From the NCBI GenBank assembly GCA_944391895.1, contig CALXVF010000029.1, forward strand, positions 1 through 11,218: a stretch of 11,218 nt of DNA, written 5' to 3'. The notes beneath the pieces were generated by a model. That model saw nothing but the letters and a program-made list of their open reading frames with translations. It ran no database searches and had not been told where the DNA came from. The DNA is from an uncultured Clostridia bacterium (GTDB taxonomy: Bacteria > Bacillota > Clostridia > TANB77 > CAG-508). Of this stretch, positions 5,408 to 11,218 are shown piece after piece (positions within the stretch are counted from its first letter, which is position 1; each line of letters begins with the position of its first letter). Position numbers and translations under genes: made by a program.

Positions 5408-6433
5408 TTACATATCCACTATTTCCACTCCTGTATAAAAATGTTTTATAATTTCTTGATAATTACTTCCCGATTTAGCCATACTATCTGCTCCAGTTTG
5501 ACTCATTCCAACTCCATGGCCATATCCAGTAACCGAAAATTTTATATTATCTCCTTCAATAGCTACTGAAAAATTTGCTGACCTTAATCCTAATAAACTC
5601 CTAACTTCCACTCCTGAAAGATTTAAATTACCTATTTTTATTGTCTTTACTCTTCCCGATTCAGTGTATTCTGTAATTTTTATGCAGTCCTGAGCATTAT
5701 AATCAATCGTAAAATCAGAATGTTTTTCTTTTATCTTATTTTTAAATTCTTCTCTTGACAAAACTACTTCTGAGCTATATTGCGAATATGCATCTTCTCC
5801 AGAAGTTTGAACAGATTGAAGATATGGATAATTTGTACCTCCCCAAACATTTACCGGTGCTTCTGTTGTCCCTCCACTATTGGAATGGAAAAATGCATCT
5901 ATAACTTCCCCATTATATGTTATTATTTTTCCACTAGTATTATTAACTGCCATTGTAATTTTATTCCAGTTAGAGTCTCTAACATCTTCTTCCCATCTCG
6001 CCATTCTATCCTCTTTAGAAATCCATGCTTGGCAACATGTCGAGTCATCACATATATTTGCTTCTCCATGTTTATTACTGCTATGACTTATACAATAAAT
6101 TGTGTATGTTCTTGCAACAACTGCCTGTGCATTTAGAGCTTCTTGTTCAAATGTGGCTGGCATTTCGGCAGAAACTACACCTAACAAATATTTATCTAAT
6201 GGCAGTTCTTCTATTTGATTTGTGTCTTTATGTAATAATTTTATTGTATCATATTGTTTATAGTCGTAATCTTTTAAAACTACTTCTTCTATTTTATTTT
6301 CTTCTGTTATTTCATTGTTTTCTGGAATCTCATTTGTTTCTTCACTATTTGTAGCATTTGTTTTAGTAAATATTATTGGTATTGCAAAAATGATAAAAAT
6401 AAATATAACCAATATGATAGCTAATCTTCTCAC
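5408..6433 (-). CDS. spoIID: stage II sporulation protein D (SpoIID lytic transglycosylase)
   Basis: SpoIID cuts glycan strands denuded of stem peptides at the leading edge of the engulfing mother-cell membrane, working with SpoIIP and SpoIIM. The 341-residue protein has an N-terminal anchor (MRRLAIILVIFIFIIFAIPI) and a Glu-rich linker (30-52). The catalytic motif is LGVVSAEMPATF, with Glu90 matching the known catalytic Glu. Then come QAVVARTY and a cysteine cluster (Cys128, Cys133, Cys134) where clostridial SpoIID binds zinc. The C-terminal signature GYGHGVGMSQTGADSMA is complete. The start is GTG at 6433, sharing its first base with the sigF TAG stop; AAGGAGG lies only 4 bases upstream, inside the sigF end. 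Being the fourth gene of the spoIIA operon is unusual for a gene normally under mother-cell sigma-E control. Confidence 0.93.
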   Translation of the reverse strand: MRRLAIILVIFIFIIFAIPIIFTKTNATNSEETNEIPENNEITEENKIEEVVLKDYDYKQYDTIKLLHKDTNQIEELPLDKYLLGVVSAEMPATFEQEALNAQAVVARTYTIYCISHSSNKHGEANICDDSTCCQAWISKEDRMARWEEDVRDSNWNKITMAVNNTSGKIITYNGEVIDAFFHSNSGGTTEAPVNVWGGTNYPYLQSVQTSGEDAYSQYSSEVVLSREEFKNKIKEKHSDFTIDYNAQDCIKITEYTESGRVKTIKIGNLNLSGVEVRSLLGLRSANFSVAIEGDNIKFSVTGYGHGVGMSQTGADSMAKSGSNYQEIIKHFYTGVEIVDM

Positions 6434-7146
6434 TATGCCTCCTTTAATTCTTCATATAATGTATTTAATATTTGTTTTTCTAATCTACATACTTGCACTT
6501 GGCTTATTCCCATGGTTCTAGCCACGTCTTTCTGTGTTTGACATTTGTAATACCTTAAAAATATAATCTCTTTTTCTCTCGGTTTCAATCTATTTATTCC
6601 ATCTTTTAACGCTATTCTATTAATCGTTCGTTCTTCTTCATTTTCACTTGTTTTTATTTTATCCATTAAGCATAGTCCATCTTCATCTTCTTTATCATAT
6701 AGCGATTCTACATTATTATTTGAGTCTAGAGATACTGCTATTTCTTCTTTTGATACATTTAGCATTTTAGCTATTTCCTCTACACTTATTGTTCTTCCTT
6801 GCTTCTCAAATTCGCTTTTTATTTTATTTGCTTTTGCCCATAATTCTTTTATTTGTCTTGATACTTTTATCATTCCATCATCTCTTAAAAATCTCTTTAT
6901 TTCTCCAATTATATATGGAACTGCAAAAGTAGATAAATTTACATCATATGAAAAATCAAATTTTTGTATGGCTTTTATAAATCCCATTGCCCCTATCTGG
7001 TAAATATCTTCTATATCATATCCTCTTCCTTCAAATCTTTTTACTACACTCCATATAAGTCCATTATTTTTTTCTACTAGGTCATTTAATACTACTCTAT
7101 TTCCAGCTTGAGCCTCCTGTATTTGCTTTTTTAGAGTCTCATTCAT
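6433..7146 (-). CDS. sigF: forespore RNA polymerase sigma-F factor
   Basis: Sigma-F is the first compartment-specific sporulation sigma factor, held inactive by SpoIIAB and released in the forespore. The 237-residue protein has all expected sigma-70 parts. Region 2 includes DIYQIGAMGFIKAIQKFD and LSTFAVPYIIGEIKRFLRDD (about 46-90). Region 3 is at about 94-150, including ISVEEIAKMLNVSKEEI. Region 4 ends with the helix-turn-helix QKDVARTMGISQVQVCRLEK (about 208-227). It is third after spoIIAA and spoIIAB, with AGGAGAAGG 3-11 bases before the ATG at 7146. The gene order separates it from close relatives sigma-G and sigma-E. It ends in TAG overlapping the spoIID start codon by one base. Confidence 0.95.
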   Translation of the reverse strand: MNETLKKQIQEAQAGNRVVLNDLVEKNNGLIWSVVKRFEGRGYDIEDIYQIGAMGFIKAIQKFDFSYDVNLSTFAVPYIIGEIKRFLRDDGMIKVSRQIKELWAKANKIKSEFEKQGRTISVEEIAKMLNVSKEEIAVSLDSNNNVESLYDKEDEDGLCLMDKIKTSENEEERTINRIALKDGINRLKPREKEIIFLRYYKCQTQKDVARTMGISQVQVCRLEKQILNTLYEELKEA

Positions 7147-7180
7147 AACCTTCTCCTAATTTTATTCTAAAAATTTAGTT

Positions 7181-7648
7181 TTATGCTTCTCTTACATCCA
7201 TTTCCTCTTCCTGCTTTTCTCCTCCTATTTGTTTTCTCATAGTTATTTTTGTACCCAAGCCTAATGCAGATTCTATTTTTACATCATCCATAAAACTTTC
7301 CATTATTGTAAATCCCATACCAGACCTTTCTAAATTAGGTTTAGATGTATAAAGTGGCTTTCTTGCCTCTTCTATATTTCCTATTCCTTTTCCATTGTCT
7401 GATATCTCTATTTCTACACTATTTCCAAATAGTTTGGCAGATACTCGGATTATTCCTTCTTCATCTTCATATCCATGAATTATGCTATTTGTTACAGCTT
7501 CTGATACAGCTGTTTTTATATCTGAAAGCTCATCTATTGTTGGATCTAGTTGTGATACAAATGCTGCTACTGTTATTCTTGCAAATGCTTCATTATTTGT
7601 TTTACTTATGAACTCTAATTTCATTTCATTATCATATAACCCCTTCAT
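7181..7648 (-). CDS. spoIIAB: anti-sigma-F factor SpoIIAB (serine kinase)
   Basis: SpoIIAB binds sigma-F and keeps it inactive, and it phosphorylates SpoIIAA using ATP. The 155-residue protein shows the full GHKL/Bergerat ATP site. The N-box is SEAVTNSIIHGY (Glu50, Asn54), the G1 box is DNGKGIG (84-90) and the G2 box is RSGMGF (108-113). LEFISKTNNEAFARITVAAF near the N-terminus closely resembles the Bacillus protein. The ATG at 7648 is preceded by AGGAGG six bases upstream. This start lies inside the end of spoIIAA (17-base overlap), indicating translational coupling that would keep the two partners in balance. A second in-frame ATG (7624) gives a product starting MKLEF; the ribosome binding site favours the first. 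Confidence 0.95.
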   Translation of the reverse strand: MKGLYDNEMKLEFISKTNNEAFARITVAAFVSQLDPTIDELSDIKTAVSEAVTNSIIHGYEDEEGIIRVSAKLFGNSVEIEISDNGKGIGNIEEARKPLYTSKPNLERSGMGFTIMESFMDDVKIESALGLGTKITMRKQIGGEKQEEEMDVREA

Positions 7649-7964
7649 TTTTTTCCTCCTCTACTATGTTAATTATTCTTGATACTCCACTCATATCAAA
7701 AATTTTTTTCATAGCTCTATTTACATTAATTATTTCTAGCTCTCCATCTAACATTTGAGCCAATTTATATCTTCCTAAAACCATTCCTATTCCAGCGCTA
7801 TCCATAAAAGAGATGTTACTAAAATCAAATATAACTTTTCTTGGAATATATCTTTTAATTTCATTATCCATTTTCCTCCTAATTTTTTCTGAAGTATGTT
7901 GATCAACATCTTCTGTTAATTTAAAAATTAATACCTTGTCCTCTTTTTTAAATTCTACTATCAC
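7632..7964 (-). CDS. spoIIAA: anti-sigma-F factor antagonist SpoIIAA
   Basis: SpoIIAA is a single STAS-domain protein of 110 residues. In its unphosphorylated form it displaces sigma-F from SpoIIAB, and SpoIIE phosphatase reactivates it in the forespore. The phosphorylated serine sits in NISFMDSAGIGMVLGRYK; Ser56 here corresponds to Ser58 of Bacillus. The start is GTG at 7964, with AAAGGAGG ending six bases upstream; an ATG two bases further up is in another frame. It heads the spoIIAA-spoIIAB-sigF operon, which follows a strong terminator. The last residues (EEEKNEGVI) are encoded by the stretch that also supplies the spoIIAB ribosome binding site and start codon. Confidence 0.95.
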   Translation of the reverse strand: MIVEFKKEDKVLIFKLTEDVDQHTSEKIRRKMDNEIKRYIPRKVIFDFSNISFMDSAGIGMVLGRYKLAQMLDGELEIINVNRAMKKIFDMSGVSRIINIVEEEKNEGVI

Positions 7965-7984
7965 ATTTTTCCTCCTTTATTTTT

Positions 7985-8004
7985 ATATTCATTAAAAATG
8001 GTTT
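7985..8004 (-). promoter_or_regulatory. possible sigma-H promoter of the spoIIA operon
   Basis: AATGAATAT on the minus strand (7993-7985) matches the sigma-H -10 pattern RnnGAATWW at every fixed base. It lies about 20 bases before the spoIIAA start codon. The expected AGGA-type -35 is only partly present (GTGAAAA), and its spacing is short. In Bacillus spoIIA is transcribed by sigma-H with Spo0A. The position just after a terminator makes a promoter here necessary, but this assignment is tentative. Confidence 0.35.
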
Positions 8005-8017
8005 TCACCAACTAGCC

Positions 8018-8054
8018 AAAAAAAAAACTATAATATCTTTTTTAATATTATAGT
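8018..8054 (-). terminator. intrinsic terminator between the 8123-8917 gene and spoIIAA
   Basis: A 10-base perfect stem (ACTATAATAT with ATATTATAGT; 8045-8054 and 8027-8036) and an 8-base loop are followed on the minus strand by a long T-run (8027-8018). It ends the valS transcription unit and isolates the spoIIA operon. Confidence 0.85.
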
Positions 8055-8122
8055 TCTTTTTGCCATTTATTTCCATAGGATATTTTGTCGAATTATTAGA
8101 AGTTTTCGACATTTTTCTTAAT

Positions 8123-8917
8123 TCACTCTGCATATAATTGCGTTTTTAATGTGTTATATTCTGCTGACAAACTAGCAGTATCAAAAGTTAGCTTATTATC
8201 TAAAATTGTCCAGTCATTTTTATTCTCTATTAAAAAGTTTAAAATTTTTATCTCATTATTATATAAATTATTCATCAATTTTTTTGCATCTGTTACATCT
8301 TGAGAAGACTTTTGTAAATCTTCTATTAGATTATCCCCTTCAAAGAAATAATCTCTATATAAATTAATATAATATGAGCCTAAATTTTGATTTTCTACTC
8401 TTCTCATTATGTTTTCTGGTTTCAATATGTTTTCCAAGTTTTCAGCTACCTCATTAAATGCTTCTTGCGTTTCTTCTATATATTGCAAAGACTCTTGAAA
8501 TTCTGGTCCATCATTTTGATAATTTTCGATTGAAAGCATTTTTTGGATTTTCTCATCATTGATTTTATCTATAAAATCTTTTCTTAATGCAGAATATTCA
8601 CTATAAAACTCTTTTACAGCTTTTTCTACAATTGCATATTGCCCACTTGTTTGTATACTTATATTTGAAAAGTCATCATTTTCAATGCTTTTACTAGATA
8701 ACTCATTTATTTCATTATCTAACTTTGCTTTATTCAAGATTTTTCCACCATATATAATTCCAACTATAATTACAATTATTGCAAGAACTAAGAGTATTGT
8801 AAGTAATACTTTATTTACTTTTTGTTTCTTATTTTTCGTAGTCTTATGCTCATTTTCTAATTGTTTTTTTGCTTTCTTTTCAATTATTACTTTATCTTTT
8901 GGTTCTTTATCAGACAT
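8123..8917 (-). CDS. hypothetical single-pass membrane protein, coiled-coil rich
   Basis: I do not recognise a family. The 264-residue product has a very basic, charged cytoplasmic N-terminus (1-35) and one hydrophobic helix (about 36-57, LLTILLVLAIIVIIVGIIYGG). An extracytoplasmic region of about 205 residues follows, predicted mostly helical, acidic and rich in Asn, Glu, Leu and Tyr, with heptad-like stretches such as EETQEAFNEVAENLENIL. It has no cysteine and no visible catalytic motif. It lies 18 bases after the valS stop codon with GGGATGG upstream of the ATG, so it is probably cotranscribed with valS, and a strong terminator follows. Its topology would suit a membrane-anchored structural or sensor protein, but nothing in the sequence decides this. 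Confidence 0.75.
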   Translation of the reverse strand: MSDKEPKDKVIIEKKAKKQLENEHKTTKNKKQKVNKVLLTILLVLAIIVIIVGIIYGGKILNKAKLDNEINELSSKSIENDDFSNISIQTSGQYAIVEKAVKEFYSEYSALRKDFIDKINDEKIQKMLSIENYQNDGPEFQESLQYIEETQEAFNEVAENLENILKPENIMRRVENQNLGSYYINLYRDYFFEGDNLIEDLQKSSQDVTDAKKLMNNLYNNEIKILNFLIENKNDWTILDNKLTFDTASLSAEYNTLKTQLYAE

Positions 8918-8935
8918 TTCTAACCATCCCTTTTA

Positions 8936-11218
8936 TTATATATTTTTTAATCTTTCATTTGTTTCTTCTAACAATTTAGTATATTTTTCTAATTTTGCCT
9001 TTTCTTCTTCTATCTTCTCTTTTGGTGCTTTTGCTAAAAATCCTTGATTTGATAGAATTTTATTGCTTCTTTGTACTTCTGCTTCTAATTTTTTCTTTTC
9101 ATTTTCTAATCTTTCTTTTTCCTCTTCTAAGTCTACTAAATCAGAAAATGGCATGTATATTTTTAACTCTTCATTTACTACTGAAATAGCATTATTGTCT
9201 ATTCCTGTTAAGTCATCTTGAATCACTAAATCATTTCCAAAACCCAATTTCTTAATATACTCTTCACTATCTTTTAAGTATGCTTTTATTTCGCTATTTT
9301 TTGAATTTGGTACTGCTATTAATTTTACTCTCTTAGAAGGATGTATATTCATATTTGTTCTAATATTTCTAATTTGAACAATTATATCTTTTATTCCTTC
9401 TACAAATTTCATTTCTTTTTCAAAATCCTCATTTGTATCTTTTGGCCACTCTGAAATCATAATGTCTTTTCCATCATAGTCTACTAAATATGAGTAGATT
9501 TCAGCTGTAACAAAAGGCATGAATGGATGTAGTAATTTTAAGCTATTTCTAAATACATAGTCTAATACATAAGAAACTACTATCTTTTCATCAGTACCCA
9601 ATCTTGTTTTTGCTATTTCTATATACCAATCACAGAATTCGTCCCAGATAAATGAATAAATTTTATCTAGTGCTATTCCTAAATCATAGTTTTTAATGTT
9701 TTCTGTAACTTCATTTATTAAATTATTTAGTTTTCCTATTATCCATTTATCTTCAACTCTTAAGTTTACTGGATTTTTGCTAAACTCAATAATTTCTTTA
9801 TCTGATGCTGCATTCATTGTTATAAATTTAGCAGCATTCCAAATTTTATTTGAGAAATTTGATGCTTGTTCTAGTTTTTCAGGCATATATTTTACATCAT
9901 TTCCCATTGTTGTTCCTGAAAGTACTGAAAATCTTAGGCTATCTGCTCCATATTTATTAATTATTTCTAATGGGTCAATTCCATTTCCTAGGCTTTTAGA
10001 CATTTTTCTACCTTGGCTATCTCTAACTATACCATGCATAACTATATCACTAAATGGCTTTTTGCTAGTTGCATATAAACCTGAAAATACCATTCTTACT
10101 ACCCAGAAGAATATAATATCATAAGCTGTAACTAAGCAATTTGTTGGATAAAAAGTTTTATAGTCTTCTGCTTCTGTATTTGGCCATCCCATTGTTGAAA
10201 AAGGCCATAATGCTGAACTAAACCATGTATCTAGTGTATCTTCATCTTGATATATATTTGTACTTCCACATTTTTCACATTTTTCTGGATTTTCTTTTGC
10301 AACAGTTATGTGTTCGCAGTCTTTGCAATAGTATGCTGGAATTCTATGTCCCCACCATAATTGTCTTGATATACACCAATCTTGTATGTTTTCAAGCCAA
10401 TTGAAATATGTTTTTTCATATTTTTTTGGCACAAATTTCACATCACCATTTTTTACTGCTTCTATTGCCGGCTGTGCTAATTTTTTCATTGCGACAAACC
10501 ATTGCTCAGATATTCTTGGTTCTATTGTATTATGACATCTATAGCATTTTCCAACATTGTGTGTATAATCTGTTATATCTGTAAGAACTCCTAGTTCTTT
10601 TAATTTTTCAACTACTTTTGGTCTTGCTTCAATTGCAGTCATTCCTTCGAATTCCGGAACAATATTTCCCATTATATTAGATTCGTTAAAAACTTCTACA
10701 ATTTCTAGATTATGTCTTAATCCTGCTGCATAATCATTTGGATCATGTGCTGGTGTTATTTTAACACATCCTGTTCCAAATTCTTTATCTACAAATTCAT
10801 CTGCTATTATTGGTATTTCTTTATTTACAATTGGAAGTATACATGTTTTTCCAACTAAATCTTTGTATCTTTCATCTTTTGGATTTACTGCTACTGCCGT
10901 ATCTCCAAGCATTGTTTCTGGTCTTGTTGTTGCAACTTCAATAAATGAGTCTTCACCTTTTATTTTATATTTTATTTTCCACAAACTTGAAAGTTCTTCT
11001 TCATATTCTACTTCCGCATCTGAAATTGATGTCTGACAATAAGGACACCAATTTATCATTTTTTTACCTCTATAAATTAGACCGTCTTTATATAAATTAT
11101 AAAATTCTTCTAATACAGCTTTTGACAACCCTTCATCTAGGGTAAATCTTTTTCTTTCCCAATCACAAGAACATCCTAATTTTTTTTGCTGATTTTCTAT
11201 TTGTCCGCCATAATTCTT
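8936..11218 (-). CDS. valS: valyl-tRNA synthetase (partial, N-terminus beyond right edge)
   Basis: This class I enzyme joins valine to tRNA-Val in the cytoplasm. The frame is open to the window edge, and 760 residues are visible. The first ones (NYGGQIENQQKKLGCSCDW, then ERKRFTLDEGLSKAV) match the family, so a start at the TTG at 11128 would be false. About 120 residues including the HIGH motif lie outside. Visible parts, numbered from the edge, are CPYC (58-61) and the editing-domain ATTRPETMLGDTAVAVNPKDERY (97-118). GTGCVKITPAHDPNDY, zinc-type cysteine pairs (298/301 and 314/317) and the KMSKS loop GRKMSKSLGNG (403-413) follow. The C-terminal coiled coil (about 695-760) is the one that contacts tRNA. 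The length matches a full bacterial ValS. No frameshift is seen. Confidence 0.97.
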   Translation of the reverse strand, partial: KNYGGQIENQQKKLGCSCDWERKRFTLDEGLSKAVLEEFYNLYKDGLIYRGKKMINWCPYCQTSISDAEVEYEEELSSLWKIKYKIKGEDSFIEVATTRPETMLGDTAVAVNPKDERYKDLVGKTCILPIVNKEIPIIADEFVDKEFGTGCVKITPAHDPNDYAAGLRHNLEIVEVFNESNIMGNIVPEFEGMTAIEARPKVVEKLKELGVLTDITDYTHNVGKCYRCHNTIEPRISEQWFVAMKKLAQPAIEAVKNGDVKFVPKKYEKTYFNWLENIQDWCISRQLWWGHRIPAYYCKDCEHITVAKENPEKCEKCGSTNIYQDEDTLDTWFSSALWPFSTMGWPNTEAEDYKTFYPTNCLVTAYDIIFFWVVRMVFSGLYATSKKPFSDIVMHGIVRDSQGRKMSKSLGNGIDPLEIINKYGADSLRFSVLSGTTMGNDVKYMPEKLEQASNFSNKIWNAAKFITMNAASDKEIIEFSKNPVNLRVEDKWIIGKLNNLINEVTENIKNYDLGIALDKIYSFIWDEFCDWYIEIAKTRLGTDEKIVVSYVLDYVFRNSLKLLHPFMPFVTAEIYSYLVDYDGKDIMISEWPKDTNEDFEKEMKFVEGIKDIIVQIRNIRTNMNIHPSKRVKLIAVPNSKNSEIKAYLKDSEEYIKKLGFGNDLVIQDDLTGIDNNAISVVNEELKIYMPFSDLVDLEEEKERLENEKKKLEAEVQRSNKILSNQGFLAKAPKEKIEEEKAKLEKYTKLLEETNERLKNI

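Noticed and set aside
5780..6521. Several plus-strand open frames opposite spoIID and the end of sigF
   Set aside because: They are antisense to conserved coding sequence, have odd Leu/Phe/Ile/Cys-rich products and lack ribosome binding sites.
9696..10124. Plus-strand open frame of 142 codons inside valS
   Set aside because: It lies wholly opposite a highly conserved enzyme gene, has no ribosome binding site or recognisable product, and is a shadow.
11099..11128. valS starting at the TTG at 11128
   Set aside because: The upstream frame is open to the edge and encodes conserved ValS sequence (YGGQIENQQKKLGCSCDW), so the gene is cut by the window.

Overview
The window looks like chromosomal DNA of an endospore-forming, low-GC Firmicute, most likely an anaerobic Clostridia-type bacterium. 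Support for this comes from the very AT-rich sequence, the strong AGGAGG ribosome binding sites, A/T-ending codons, and a nearly continuous set of sporulation genes. These include a SipL-type (clostridial) spore morphogenetic protein rather than a Bacillus-type SpoVID. I cannot name a species.

Layout from right to left, since nearly everything reads on the minus strand. (1) 11218-8936: valyl-tRNA synthetase, cut by the right edge and lacking only its N-terminal part, followed 18 bases later by an unrecognised single-pass membrane protein (8917-8123) and a strong intrinsic terminator (about 8018-8054). (2) 7964-5408: the spoIIA operon (spoIIAA, spoIIAB, sigF) with overlapping or closely packed genes. 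It runs directly into spoIID, whose GTG start shares one base with the sigF stop codon. (3) 5399-5214: a large intergenic palindrome, then spoIIQ (5128-4292) with a sigma-F-like promoter candidate and its own terminator. (4) 4099-3800: veg with a good housekeeping promoter and terminator. (5) 3758-3521: two more large hairpin elements lying back to back. (6) 2645-3528, plus strand: a TM2-domain protein with a zinc ribbon and an Asn/Gln-rich repeat linker, followed two bases later by a DUF2752 membrane protein, under a near-consensus sigma-A promoter. (7) 2493-248, minus strand: sipL-like spore coat/cortex morphogenetic gene and yunB. (8) 247-1: AT-rich intergenic DNA with an inverted repeat and a possible promoter reading out of the window.

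The genes fit together as a sporulation island. SpoIIAA and SpoIIAB control sigma-F in the forespore. Sigma-F would be expected to drive spoIIQ, whose product spans the inter-membrane space. SpoIID remodels septal peptidoglycan for engulfment. SipL and YunB act later, in coat and cortex assembly.

The least explained feature is a set of long intergenic palindromes. Two of them, about 1.6 kb apart, share a GC-richer core (GTTTGGAGC, then GCGAC-n-GCAAG-n-AAC) but have unrelated AT-rich arms. A third has a looser resemblance. They may be a small family of palindromic, possibly mobile or structured-RNA elements. I see no transposase, CRISPR array, tRNA or rRNA gene.
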